DNA from: Paenibacillus_T sp033239625
GTDB taxonomy: Bacteria > Bacillota > Bacilli > Paenibacillales > Paenibacillaceae
Length of the DNA stretch: 64,000 nt
NCBI RefSeq assembly: GCF_033239625.1
Contig: NZ_BTCK01000004.1
Location: 124,001-188,000, forward strand
Reading direction: 5' to 3'
How positions within the stretch are numbered: the stretch's first letter is position 1; every line of letters starts with the position of its first letter. A program made the position numbers and the translations under genes. The notes under the pieces are model-generated. The model did not search any database and was not told the DNA's origin. It saw nothing but the letters and a program-made list of their open reading frames with translations. Positions 14,808 through 23,869 of the stretch are shown here, in pieces.

Positions 14808-16001
14808 ATGAACATGACCTACAACTTAAGGCGTGAAGCGCTAACGAACGACTATGAGCAGTTGATTATCCGTCCCAATCGGCCTGTGCCGCTGGGCAAC
14901 GGCATATTCGAACGGTATGAAAATCCCGTGCTGACCGCTGATCACGCTCCTCTGACTTGGCGGTACGACTTCAATAAGGAGACGAACCCGTATTTCATGG
15001 AGCGTCTGGGCATTAACTGCGTCTTCAACCCTGGTGCGATCTACCTCAGCGGCAAATATTATTTGGTCGCCCGCGTCGAAGGCAATGATCGCAAATCGTT
15101 CTTCGCGATCGCAGAGAGCGATAGCGGCGTCGAAGGTTTTCGATTCTGGGATGAGCCCATCGTAATGCCTGAAACCGAAGATCCGGACATTAACGTATAT
15201 GACATGCGTCTCGTGCAGCATGAGGACGGCTGGATATACGGACTATTTTGTACCGAGCGCAAAGATCCGAACGCACCTCGCGGCGACTTATCCAGTGCGG
15301 TTGCCCAATGCGGCATCGCACGTACACGTGACTTAAGAAGCTGGGAACGTCTTGCCGATTTGAAGACAGCCTCGAACCAGCAGCGTAATGTTGTGCTTCA
15401 TCCTACTTTTATCGAGGGTAAATACGCCTTCTATACGCGTCCGCAGGACGGATTTATCGACGCCGGCTCTGGCGGCGGTATCGGGTGGGGCTTGTCCGAA
15501 TCGATTGAACAAGCCGTGGTTGACCGCGAGATTATTATCGATGAACGGCATTATCATACGATCAAAGAAGTGAAGAACGGCCAAGGACCTGCTCCGATCC
15601 GAACCGACCGCGGCTGGCTGCACATCGCTCATGGCGTCCGCAATACCGCTGCAGGCCTTCGTTATGTGCTGTACGCATTCCTGTCCGATCTGGATGAACC
15701 GCATCGCGTCACCCATCGACCAGGCTGCCATCTCCTTGCACCGCAAGGAGATGGCAGCCTGGTCGATGTATCCAACGTTACCTTCTGCAATGGCGTCATT
15801 GCCCGTGATAATGGCGAAGTGTACATCTATTACGCCTCCTCGGATACGCGCTGTCATGTTGCGGTATCGACGGTCGACCGCCTGCTCGACTACGTGATAA
15901 ACACGCCGGAGGATCCGCTGCGTTCCTATGCTTGCGTGCAGCAGCGATTGTCGCTGATCGAACGCAACCGTGCCTACCTTGCGGGCGCTGATAGACGCTA
16001 G
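14808..16001 (+). CDS. GH130 phosphorylase, probable 4-O-beta-D-mannosyl-D-glucose phosphorylase
   Basis: The ATG at 14808 follows TAGGAGG with 9 bases of spacing, 17 bases after the epimerase stop. The 397-residue five-bladed propeller has FNPGAIYLSGKYYLVARVEG, INVYDMRLVQHEDGWIYGLF with the likely proton-donor Asp near residue 131, and DVSNVTFCNGVIARD. It should phosphorolyse mannosyl-glucose to alpha-mannose-1-phosphate and glucose, saving ATP. The coding sequence for HRPGCHLLAPQGDGSLVDVS (15714-15768) contains a perfect 26-bp inverted repeat. The protein still reads like the family there, with family-typical APxGD and DVSNV around it. Confidence 0.9.
   Translation: MNMTYNLRREALTNDYEQLIIRPNRPVPLGNGIFERYENPVLTADHAPLTWRYDFNKETNPYFMERLGINCVFNPGAIYLSGKYYLVARVEGNDRKSFFAIAESDSGVEGFRFWDEPIVMPETEDPDINVYDMRLVQHEDGWIYGLFCTERKDPNAPRGDLSSAVAQCGIARTRDLRSWERLADLKTASNQQRNVVLHPTFIEGKYAFYTRPQDGFIDAGSGGGIGWGLSESIEQAVVDREIIIDERHYHTIKEVKNGQGPAPIRTDRGWLHIAHGVRNTAAGLRYVLYAFLSDLDEPHRVTHRPGCHLLAPQGDGSLVDVSNVTFCNGVIARDNGEVYIYYASSDTRCHVAVSTVDRLLDYVINTPEDPLRSYACVQQRLSLIERNRAYLAGADRR
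15714..15768. repeat. Perfect 26-bp inverted repeat with 3-bp loop inside the GH130 gene
   Basis: The left arm is 15714-15739 (starts CATCGACCAGG, ends CTCCTTGC), the loop is ACC at 15740-15742, and the right arm is 15743-15768 (starts GCAAGGAG, ends CTGGTCGATG). Every base pairs. A 26-bp perfect hairpin is far beyond chance and lies wholly in coding sequence. Confidence 0.95.
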
Positions 16002-16034
16002 AACAGATCACTCACATTATCACAAAGAGGACAG

Positions 16035-16081
16035 AAAGGCCGTCTCATCCACACTTCAACAGTTGGAGAGACGGCCTTTTT
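16035..16081 (+). terminator. Terminator of the mannan operon
   Basis: A 12-base arm, AAAGGCCGTCTC, pairs with GAGACGGCC plus the T run, about 34 bases after the GH130 stop. The convergent pectin operon ends at 16107, so it may also act from the other side, although the T tract favours the plus strand. Confidence 0.8.
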
Positions 16082-16106
16082 ATACACAGTTGTTCCTATG
16101 GGGCTC

Positions 16107-17519
16107 TCAGCTAAATTCCACGCCGCTGCAATTGGAGACGTTCCACGCCTCCCCTTCCGATTGTCTCACATCGACTTGTTCGACTCGGATATCTTCACCA
16201 TTAAGCAGCGTTGCGCCAAGCGTTGAGCGGATTGAAATATTGCGCATCAGGATGCCGCTGACCGGCATCTCCGGCAAACCGCATAAGTCAATGGCGCTTC
16301 CCGCTCCATCGCATACGATATCTTCCATCGTAATGGTATGGAATTGAGGCGTTTCCTCCGTCGCAGGAACCCACTGACTGTCCTGACGTCCGCCATAATG
16401 AAGATCGAATGCGATCGCCGCATGCACGATCTGCTTCATTCGAACTCGGCGAACAGCAATCTGTTCGACCACTCCGCCTCGTCCGCGCTTGCTCTTAAAT
16501 CGCAGTCCGATATCCGTGCCGACGAATGTGCAATCTTCGACGGTCACTCGACGAACGCCGCCAGACATCTCGCTGCCAATGACAAACCCGCCATGCCCGT
16601 TATAAACGGTGCATCGCCTGATCAGCACATCTTCCACTGGCATTGCCCGAAGGCGTCCTTCCGCATCCTTTCCCGATTTCATACAGATCGCATCGTCGCC
16701 AACATCGAAGGTGCAGTCTTCGATTAGGGCATACTGGCTCGATTCGAGATCGAGCCCATCGCCATTCTGAGCGTACCACGGGTTAAGGATCGTAACGCCC
16801 CGAATCGTTATTTGTTCACTCGCAAGTATATGCACGTTCCACGCCGGCGAGTTTCGCAGCGTTACCCCTTCGATCCGTACGCGCTCGCAATTATGAAGAC
16901 CAAGCAACACTGGACGCAAATAGCGGCGATAAGGCTCAAAGTCTCTTAACGGCGAACCGGATGCCAGCAGCTCGGCAACTTTATTGGCACCGTCCTTCGC
17001 GCCTTCGTCCGGCCACCAGATCGCATCCTCCCCTTCGCCTTCAACGATGCCGCCGGATTGGATCAGCCGCTTCCATTGCCGGTCCGTTTGTTTAAATCGT
17101 TTGACGGGCCGCCACCCTTCTCCCCCGCCGTCAATGATTCCTTCGCCTGTAATGGCTATATCTTGCAAGCCTTCGCCACTTATAAGCGGCAAGCATCGTA
17201 CCGTGCGGCTTCCTTCCCAATGCGACCATGCAAGCGGATATAAAGCCGGATTATTATCGAATGCGATCAATGCGCCGCGTTCGAGATGGAGACGTACACC
17301 GCTGCGCAGCCGAATGGGTCCCGTCTTCCATAAGCCGGCAGGGACAATAACCGTACCGCCTCCCGCTTCAGCGCAATAAGCAATAGCGCGCTCGAAAGCA
17401 TCTGTGTTTAATAGTAGATCATTGCCACGTGCGCCAAACTCCTTGATTGTACAGGTCCGCTCGGCCAAACGCGGCTGACTAATTTCGAATGAAGGTGTGT
17501 CTAACCTATACTCATTCAT
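16107..17519 (-). CDS. GH28 family glycoside hydrolase (exo-polygalacturonase / rhamnogalacturonan-type), cytoplasmic
   Basis: Last gene of the pectin operon; its ATG overlaps the stop of the GH43 gene (ATGA) and follows AGGAGG. The 470-residue right-handed beta-helix has all GH28 motifs: NGDGLDLESS near residue 255, GDDAICMKSG near 276, GHGGFVIGSE near 308 and RFKSKRG near 341. These supply the catalytic aspartates, histidine and the Arg-x-Lys. There is no signal peptide, so it should trim imported galacturonide or rhamnogalacturonide oligomers. It is a distant paralogue of the other GH28 in the operon (19123-20568) and shares its IDLCGLPEMPV-type segment near the C-terminus. Exact linkage specificity is not visible. 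Confidence 0.92.
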   Translation of the reverse strand: MNEYRLDTPSFEISQPRLAERTCTIKEFGARGNDLLLNTDAFERAIAYCAEAGGGTVIVPAGLWKTGPIRLRSGVRLHLERGALIAFDNNPALYPLAWSHWEGSRTVRCLPLISGEGLQDIAITGEGIIDGGGEGWRPVKRFKQTDRQWKRLIQSGGIVEGEGEDAIWWPDEGAKDGANKVAELLASGSPLRDFEPYRRYLRPVLLGLHNCERVRIEGVTLRNSPAWNVHILASEQITIRGVTILNPWYAQNGDGLDLESSQYALIEDCTFDVGDDAICMKSGKDAEGRLRAMPVEDVLIRRCTVYNGHGGFVIGSEMSGGVRRVTVEDCTFVGTDIGLRFKSKRGRGGVVEQIAVRRVRMKQIVHAAIAFDLHYGGRQDSQWVPATEETPQFHTITMEDIVCDGAGSAIDLCGLPEMPVSGILMRNISIRSTLGATLLNGEDIRVEQVDVRQSEGEAWNVSNCSGVEFS

Positions 17520-19126
17520 AAATTCTTATCCTCCTGCACGGCTGACAGCCGTTTAGAGGCAGATTCCATACGAAAATGGCTGAAATCAGCGAAGCCGGTT
17601 GGCACATTCGAACCGATGTCAGCTAGCGCATATAAACCAACCTTCGCGCCGACCCATCGGCTTTTGCTCGCCTTGAACGTCTCATGCCCAATACGCTCGA
17701 ACGACACTCCATCCACGCTCCAGCTCCAATCGCACCTTGCATTCGTTGTAACCGTAACGCTAAGTGTAATGACCTGCATATCGATCGGGAGTGTTGAAGT
17801 TACACGCTCTTGCTCTTCGTCGCCCTCGACGCGGATTAGCGAAACAGAGCCATCTGTATCACGCCGCACACCGATTCTTGCATGCGAGAACCCGTGAACG
17901 ACCAGCCCCGCTTCCTCTCCAGCGGCAAGCGCCTTCGCGTCCAAGTGAACACTCGCAGTGAACGATTCTGCAGGAAACTTCTGCATGAGCAGGTTAGGCG
18001 CATCATAAATCGTCGCTCCACCCTTCGGCTGCGAGAACAACCGAAGCAAGCCCTCGCCCCGCTGCGATGCATGCAAGGAATACCAATAGTCTTGTGCATT
18101 CGCCTGCCATTGCCACTGCAAGCCAAGCTGATCCGAATCGAAGCTGTCCGACATGGCAGGCACGGCAATCGGATAAGTCCCGCCAACATCAGGCTTCTTC
18201 ATCCGTTCAATCGGCTCACCAATGCCATCGCCGTTCACATCGACGCCAATGATCGGCCAGCCATCATCCGACCATGTCATAGGCTGCAAATGCACGATTC
18301 GGCCATAGGCGCCTTTATCCTGGAAGTGGAGAAACCAGGATTCGCCTGACGCAAGTTCGACCCACCCGCCTTGATGCGGACCATTCACCTGTGTACCGCC
18401 TTGATGCATCACGATCCGATCCTCATAGGGACCGTATGGCGTACTTGCCCGAAGAACCGTCTGCCAGCCTGTCGCAACGCCGCCTGCAGGCGCCATTATG
18501 TAATACCATTCACCGCGCTTGTATATCTTCGGCCCTTCGATCGTCGGGTGGTAGAGCGTCCCGTCGAATACGACAGCACCTTCAGCCAGCAGCCGCGTAC
18601 CGTCAGGCGACATCGGACATACCCTAAGCTTCGACTTGATGCCGCATCGGCTCTTCGCAAATGCATGAACGAGGTAAGCTTGCCCATCATCATCCCAGAA
18701 CGGACAAGGATCAATCAAGCCGAGTCCGGCATGGACCAGCTGCGGAGCTGACCATTCGCCTGCGGGATCGATCGCAGTCGTCATATAAATGCCGGAATCC
18801 GGATCACCGTAGTAGATCCAGAACTTCCCGTCATGATGTCGAATGCTTGGCGCCCAAACCCCATCGCCGTGCTGTGGTCGATCGAATCGCGGCGATTCCA
18901 AACGCGGAAGCGCGTATTGGATCAACGTCCAGTTGACCAAATCATGCGAATGCAGAATCGGCAGTCCCGGCGTATGACTGAAGCTGGAAGCGGTCATGTA
19001 ATAATCGCGACCTACGCGAATCACATCGGGATCGGAATAATCAGCATGCAGCACGGGATTCAGGAACGTTCCGTCGCCTTGATCAGAAACCCATGGTGCA
19101 TCAATGGCTGTCTTCATCATGGTCAT
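17516..19126 (-). CDS. GH43 family glycoside hydrolase with C-terminal beta-sandwich
   Basis: 536 residues; the ATG overlaps the stop of the upstream GH28 (ATGA) after GAAGGTGC. The N-terminal five-bladed propeller shows HADYSDPDVIRVGRDYYM (general base Asp), LIDPCPFWDDDGQAYLV (pKa-modulating Asp) and HPTIEGPKIYKRGEWYYI (acid Glu). From about residue 330 a beta-xylosidase C-terminal, concanavalin-like domain follows (SDSFDSDQLGLQWQWQAN, then FPAESFTASVHLDAKAL). Such enzymes release arabinofuranose or xylose from side chains. It has no signal peptide and is translationally coupled on both sides, so it likely works on the same oligomers as the two GH28 enzymes. Arabinofuranosidase versus xylosidase is undecided. 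Confidence 0.92.
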   Translation of the reverse strand: MTMMKTAIDAPWVSDQGDGTFLNPVLHADYSDPDVIRVGRDYYMTASSFSHTPGLPILHSHDLVNWTLIQYALPRLESPRFDRPQHGDGVWAPSIRHHDGKFWIYYGDPDSGIYMTTAIDPAGEWSAPQLVHAGLGLIDPCPFWDDDGQAYLVHAFAKSRCGIKSKLRVCPMSPDGTRLLAEGAVVFDGTLYHPTIEGPKIYKRGEWYYIMAPAGGVATGWQTVLRASTPYGPYEDRIVMHQGGTQVNGPHQGGWVELASGESWFLHFQDKGAYGRIVHLQPMTWSDDGWPIIGVDVNGDGIGEPIERMKKPDVGGTYPIAVPAMSDSFDSDQLGLQWQWQANAQDYWYSLHASQRGEGLLRLFSQPKGGATIYDAPNLLMQKFPAESFTASVHLDAKALAAGEEAGLVVHGFSHARIGVRRDTDGSVSLIRVEGDEEQERVTSTLPIDMQVITLSVTVTTNARCDWSWSVDGVSFERIGHETFKASKSRWVGAKVGLYALADIGSNVPTGFADFSHFRMESASKRLSAVQEDKNL

Positions 19127-20568
19127 GCACCTTCAACTCCTCTCGTAATCGCTTCCGTACCGGCGTGATGGCGGCGCATGGTGAATCCGTCGATCTGTTC
19201 TTCCTCTACACGGACCAACCTCAGGCCAGGACCCTGCCTCGTCTCGACTCTCACTTGATGCAGCACAACATGGCAAGCGTCTCGGATGTACATCCCTTCG
19301 CCTGCCATTAGTAGAGGCGGGTCAACCATATCGGGTTCGCCGCCTTCTTCCGATTGATCGCTCGTCATTTCGATGGTCACATGGGAGAGCGACAATTCCT
19401 CAATCGGCATTTCCGGCAAGCCGCAAATGAAACCCGCCGCTGCACGAGCCCCTCTGGCCGTTAAACCATTAATGGCAATATGCCGAATAACAGGCGTGCC
19501 GTCTGTGACCGCTGTCGGCAAATCTCCCGCGAGCGCTGCATCGCGTCCCTCCAACCCAAACCGGTAAAAGCTGTTGATAGCAATCGGGCACAATACGTCT
19601 TCCATCAGAATGTTATGAAATTGTATCTTCTCGATATAACCGCCGCGCACGCGATTCGTCTTCATCCGGATGCCGCGGTCGGTACCCACGAATAGACAGT
19701 TCGCTACCGCAACATGACGAATGCCGCCGGCTGTCTCACTGCCCATAACTACGCCGCCATGTCCGTTCTTCATCGTGCAGTTGGCGATCACGACATTCTC
19801 GGTCGGTCTTCCCACTCTCCGCCCGTCCTCGTCGATTCCTGACTTTAAGCAGACGCAATCGTCGCCGACATCGAATAGACATTCCGTCACGGTAACATCT
19901 CGGCATGAATCGATGTCGAGACCGTCTCCGTTCGGCGCATCGGCTGGATTGCGGAATGATGCGCCTCGTATGCGCACGCCTTCGCAGTAGATGAGATGCG
20001 TGTTCCAGAATGGCGAATTGGATAGAGTGACATCTTCAATCACAACGTTCTTGCAATCGATCAATCCGATTAGCGGCGGACGCAGCAGTTGGCTGTCCCA
20101 TTCCGCCATGGCCGGCGGATACGGCGATTCGCTTAGAAGCCGATTGCGAGCATGAAGAGCTTCTCTATGCGGGGATTCAACGGCTTCTCCAGCCTTCAGC
20201 CGGCGATAAGCATCCCACCAATCGCTGCCGCTGCCGTCTATCACGCCTTTGCCCGTAATCGAGATCCGATCTAAATCGCTCCCATAAATAAGCGGCGAAT
20301 AACCGTAACATTCATACCCGCTCCACCTCGTTCGAACCGGCTCATACCGCTCGAACGCCGGGATGAACGATAGAATAGCCCCTGCATCCACCTGTAGGTT
20401 AATGGCGCTGCGCAAGTGAATTGGACCTGTGCGGAATACGCCTGGCGGTATACGTACCGTACCCCCTCCTTCCATGGAGCACTGTTCGATCGCTTCGGCA
20501 ATTGCTCTGCTGTTGTCTGTCCTGCCGTCCCCGATCGCACCGAATCGCGTGATGTCATACGAAGTCAT
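19123..20568 (-). CDS. GH28 family glycoside hydrolase, cytoplasmic
   Basis: 481 residues with GGGAGGGG before the ATG. The pectate-lyase-like N-terminal motif (YDITRFGAIGDGRTDNSRAI) is followed by the GH28 catalytic set: NGDGLDIDSC near residue 214, GDDCVCLKSG near 236, GHGGVVMGSE near 269 and RMKTNRVRGG near 299. There is no signal peptide. It is followed without a gap by GH43 and a second GH28, so three hydrolases are coupled. The role is likely removal of terminal galacturonate from oligomers carrying rhamnose or arabinose branches, but the position specificity is inference. Confidence 0.92.
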   Translation of the reverse strand: MTSYDITRFGAIGDGRTDNSRAIAEAIEQCSMEGGGTVRIPPGVFRTGPIHLRSAINLQVDAGAILSFIPAFERYEPVRTRWSGYECYGYSPLIYGSDLDRISITGKGVIDGSGSDWWDAYRRLKAGEAVESPHREALHARNRLLSESPYPPAMAEWDSQLLRPPLIGLIDCKNVVIEDVTLSNSPFWNTHLIYCEGVRIRGASFRNPADAPNGDGLDIDSCRDVTVTECLFDVGDDCVCLKSGIDEDGRRVGRPTENVVIANCTMKNGHGGVVMGSETAGGIRHVAVANCLFVGTDRGIRMKTNRVRGGYIEKIQFHNILMEDVLCPIAINSFYRFGLEGRDAALAGDLPTAVTDGTPVIRHIAINGLTARGARAAAGFICGLPEMPIEELSLSHVTIEMTSDQSEEGGEPDMVDPPLLMAGEGMYIRDACHVVLHQVRVETRQGPGLRLVRVEEEQIDGFTMRRHHAGTEAITRGVEGA

Positions 20569-20669
20569 CGTTACCCCTCCCTTCTCGCATAAGGCAGCGG
20601 CAAGCCCGCTAACCCCAGCATGACTGGTGATTGGCGGCTTGCCCGCTGCTGCGATCGTTGTTATCGAAA

Positions 20670-22214
20670 TTACTTATTCGATTTGGCGTACGCTTCCCCA
20701 TATTCCTTCATCATCTGCTCGCCGCCAGCGGATTTCCAATTCTCGATCTCCTTCTGCCAGCCTGCTTCATCGATCTGTCCCATGATGAATTTGGTTTCCG
20801 CATCCGTAATCATTTGTTCCAATTCGGAACCGCGGTCCGTATAGGTAGCCGATTCTAAGTTAAGCGCCGGATTCGTAACGATGAACTGTTCGTTCTCTCC
20901 GCCAATCTTCTGATTTTTGCGGAACAAATCCGATTCTTTGCTCGGTTTGTCAATGTTGTAGTTCTCGCCGCGCTGCGGAAGCGTATCGCGGTATGGCTTG
21001 ACGTCCCTCGTGTAGGCTTCCTTATCGAGCGGTTCAGTGAATTCACCTTTGTCGACCCAGTGCTTGTCTTGAATGCCTTTCACTAGAAGCGTCGCCATCT
21101 CCGGATCCATCAGCTGGTCGATGAATGTCAGTGCGCGTTTCAGATCTGCTTCCGTCTTCACCGTCGACTTCGGAATGGCAAGAAAACCTGCGTTGCCGCT
21201 TTCGCCTGGCAGTCGGCGTCCTTCGCCGCCCTCCAGCGCAGCGACATCCGTCAGAGCAGTGGGCACGTTCTTGACGAGCTTATCTTGGATCGATTGGGCA
21301 TTGCCGCCGGATATCCGCATAGCAGAACGTCCGGATTCGTATACTTTATCAATCTCCGCGGCATCAACGACCGCGAAGTCCTGATTAATCAGCTTCTCCG
21401 CATACAACTTGCGGAACAACAGCAGCGTATCTTGGAATGGTTTGGTCATAAATTCAGGCACGAACTCCCCATTCTCGACTGCCCATTTATTCGGTCCGCC
21501 TTGCGTAACCGACAAGCGCGTCAGCGTCGATGCCGCGCCTTGGTTATACTTTTTGTCCAGGAGCATGCCATACGTGTCACGCTGGCCATTCTTGTCCGGG
21601 TCTTGCTCGCCGATCGCCTTCATCACGTTGTACCAATCATCAAGCGTCTTCGGCGTCGTCAGTTGGAGGCTGTCGAACCAGTCTTGGCGGTAATGAAGCG
21701 TCGCTCTACCCAGCTCCCGGAACAGCGGAACGCCATACACCTTGCCGTCGACCGAAATATTGTCGTAGAACAGCTTATTTTGTGCGGATAAATTCTTATA
21801 TTCGCTCAGATAAGGGCCGATCTCCCAGAACAAATCCGACTTCAACGCGCTTACGATTGTCGGATTGAAGCCAAGCTTGATGACGGTCGGCAGCTCGTCG
21901 GAGGCGATCATTACATTCACTTTCTCGTCATAGGCCGATTCTGGAATCCATTGAATGGACAAGTCCGTATTCGTATATTTCATGATTGCCTGTTCGATCT
22001 CATTGCCTGCTGAAGGAATCTCGCCAACCTGATTGACGACTAATGACAGCGGGAACGGCTTGCTGTCAGCCTGCTCGGTTGTAGTGCTGTCACTCCCCTT
22101 CGAATCGCTCTCCTTGCCGGAAGAATCGTTCGATCCTCCGCCGCATGCCGCTAGCAGCATCGTCATTGTCAGCATCACCGCGATTGCGAAAGCCCCTTTA
22201 TTCGCTTTCTTCAC
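20670..22214 (-). CDS. ABC transporter solute-binding lipoprotein (LplA-like)
   Basis: It starts with GTG at 22214 after GGAGGGG. The 514-residue protein has a lipoprotein signal peptide (MKKANKGAFAIAVMLTMTML, lipobox LLAAC) followed by a Gly/Ser/Asp-rich linker, and then a type of large extracellular sugar-binding fold common next to LplB/LplC permeases (WYNVMKAIGEQDPDKNGQRD, GFLAIPKST). The C-terminus has the usual MITDAETKFIMGQIDEAGW segment. It should capture pectin-derived oligosaccharides for the permeases encoded at 25-27 kb. Its position in the middle of the operon, after the GH43 gene, rather than beside the permeases is slightly unusual. Confidence 0.93.
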   Translation of the reverse strand: MKKANKGAFAIAVMLTMTMLLAACGGGSNDSSGKESDSKGSDSTTTEQADSKPFPLSLVVNQVGEIPSAGNEIEQAIMKYTNTDLSIQWIPESAYDEKVNVMIASDELPTVIKLGFNPTIVSALKSDLFWEIGPYLSEYKNLSAQNKLFYDNISVDGKVYGVPLFRELGRATLHYRQDWFDSLQLTTPKTLDDWYNVMKAIGEQDPDKNGQRDTYGMLLDKKYNQGAASTLTRLSVTQGGPNKWAVENGEFVPEFMTKPFQDTLLLFRKLYAEKLINQDFAVVDAAEIDKVYESGRSAMRISGGNAQSIQDKLVKNVPTALTDVAALEGGEGRRLPGESGNAGFLAIPKSTVKTEADLKRALTFIDQLMDPEMATLLVKGIQDKHWVDKGEFTEPLDKEAYTRDVKPYRDTLPQRGENYNIDKPSKESDLFRKNQKIGGENEQFIVTNPALNLESATYTDRGSELEQMITDAETKFIMGQIDEAGWQKEIENWKSAGGEQMMKEYGEAYAKSNK

Positions 22215-22297
22215 CTAAACCCCTCCAATGTATGTTCCTATTATTGTATATCAATCTATTAATATCCGCCCGCTTATGCGTACGGGTTAATAGCAAG

Positions 22298-23869
22298 TTA
22301 GAGCGGCGCATACTCGAAATAGTCAAAATCAGCAGCGCCAATCCCTGCCTCGCAAACGGTAAACATGCCTATCATCGCGCCTGTAAATCCGCCTGCGACG
22401 TCCGTGCTGACGATCGTTCCGTCGACGCCTTCCGCCAGAACCTTCCACTGCTCGGACTCTATTCCGTAACTGAAGGTCAGCTTCTGGCCATAGGCTTCAA
22501 GCTTCAAGTACATTCTGCTGCCCGCTTCGGGCGGCAGCGGCGATTGGGCCAACGTGGTCTCAATGCCGGCTTCCGTACGAACGAGGCGAATAACTCGGCC
22601 CTCTTCTGCGATGGCATCGGCAATCTCCAACCGATAATGGTAGGCGTGGCTGGACAAAAACACGATTCCAGCTTCCGATTTATTGGCCGGCTCCCATTCC
22701 AACGCAGTCCGCACCGCGAAAGAGGCATGCTGCTGACGGCGTCCGACGAAAGCCGGGTTCGCGCCTTCCTCTGTCATTCGCACCGGCTTGCTCTTGAGCC
22801 GGAGAAATCCCGGTCGCTCGCGCAGGCTGTACAACTCACCTGCAGGCGTTCGAATGAAGCACCATATGTTATCCAGTGCGAACCGGTCGAAGTTGTCACA
22901 CGATGATGCAGATGGCCATCGATGCTCAGGCAAGTTCGGGGCACGCATCACTTCTTCGATGATCCCTTTACCCGGATTAACCACCGGCCAGCCTTCTTCC
23001 CAAGCAAGCGGGGCAAGAAACGTTTCTCTGCCCATATTGCGGAACGGGCCACCGTATGGTCTGGAACCGAGGCATACGAGCCACCATTCTCCGTTATGTG
23101 CCTCGACGAGATCGGCATGCCCGACATTAACGATGTCCGCCCCACGGCCCAGATGGCGGTGCGTCAGAATCGGATTCGTCTTCCCGGTCTCGTATGGCCC
23201 TGTAAGACTGCGGCTGCGCGCAACGGTAACCGAATGCGTGAAGCCCGTGCCGCCCTCCGCGATGAGCAGGTAATACCATTCGCCGACTTTGTATAGATGA
23301 GGCCCTTCCTGCGCATGAATGCCATTCAGCGCGCCGTCCCACAAACTGTAAGTCGGACCTACCAGCTGCTTCTTGTCGAGATCCAGCTCCTGCAGCCAGA
23401 TTTCCATATGCTTCGGATAACGCTGACCGCCAGGCGGCATCCGATTGCCTGTATAGTAAGCGCGCCCATCCGTATCGAAGAACAGCGATGGATCGATGCC
23501 GGGCGCTTCCTCCAGCCAATTCGGCTCCGACCACGGACCAGCAGGATCCTGAGTCGTGACGTAGAAATTGCGCCGTGCTCCTGCCGCGCTCTCAACGAAG
23601 GTCGTAACCATATAGAAGACGCCTTCGTGATACCGAATCGTCGGGGCATAGATGCCGCGCGAGGCAGGGACACCGCTTAGATCAAGCTGAGAAGGCCGAT
23701 CGAGCACATGCCCGATTTGCCGCCAATTCACGAGATCGCGACTGTGGAAGATGGGAACGCCGGGAAAATATTCGAACGTCGACGTGACCATGTAATAGTC
23801 TTCATCGACTCGACAGATGGAAGGATCCGGGTAAAAGCCCGGTAGAATCGGGTTGCGGAACGTCCTCAA
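22298..23869 (-). CDS. GH43 family glycoside hydrolase (beta-xylosidase / arabinofuranosidase type)
   Basis: The best start is TTG at 23869, overlapping the GH105 stop as TTGA and preceded by AAAGGAGGAGAAGCA; an in-frame TTG 24 bases earlier has no such site. The 523-residue protein starts MRTFRNPILPGFYPDPSICR with the general base Asp, then GIDPSLFFDTDGRAYY and AQEGPHLYKVGEWYYLLIA with the acid Glu. A C-terminal beta-sandwich follows from about residue 330 (HASFAVRTALEWEPANKSEAG), the usual arrangement of xylosidase/arabinofuranosidase GH43 enzymes. It is cytoplasmic and within the pectin operon. Substrate, whether arabinan side chains or xylogalacturonan, is not determined. Confidence 0.92.
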   Translation of the reverse strand: MRTFRNPILPGFYPDPSICRVDEDYYMVTSTFEYFPGVPIFHSRDLVNWRQIGHVLDRPSQLDLSGVPASRGIYAPTIRYHEGVFYMVTTFVESAAGARRNFYVTTQDPAGPWSEPNWLEEAPGIDPSLFFDTDGRAYYTGNRMPPGGQRYPKHMEIWLQELDLDKKQLVGPTYSLWDGALNGIHAQEGPHLYKVGEWYYLLIAEGGTGFTHSVTVARSRSLTGPYETGKTNPILTHRHLGRGADIVNVGHADLVEAHNGEWWLVCLGSRPYGGPFRNMGRETFLAPLAWEEGWPVVNPGKGIIEEVMRAPNLPEHRWPSASSCDNFDRFALDNIWCFIRTPAGELYSLRERPGFLRLKSKPVRMTEEGANPAFVGRRQQHASFAVRTALEWEPANKSEAGIVFLSSHAYHYRLEIADAIAEEGRVIRLVRTEAGIETTLAQSPLPPEAGSRMYLKLEAYGQKLTFSYGIESEQWKVLAEGVDGTIVSTDVAGGFTGAMIGMFTVCEAGIGAADFDYFEYAPL

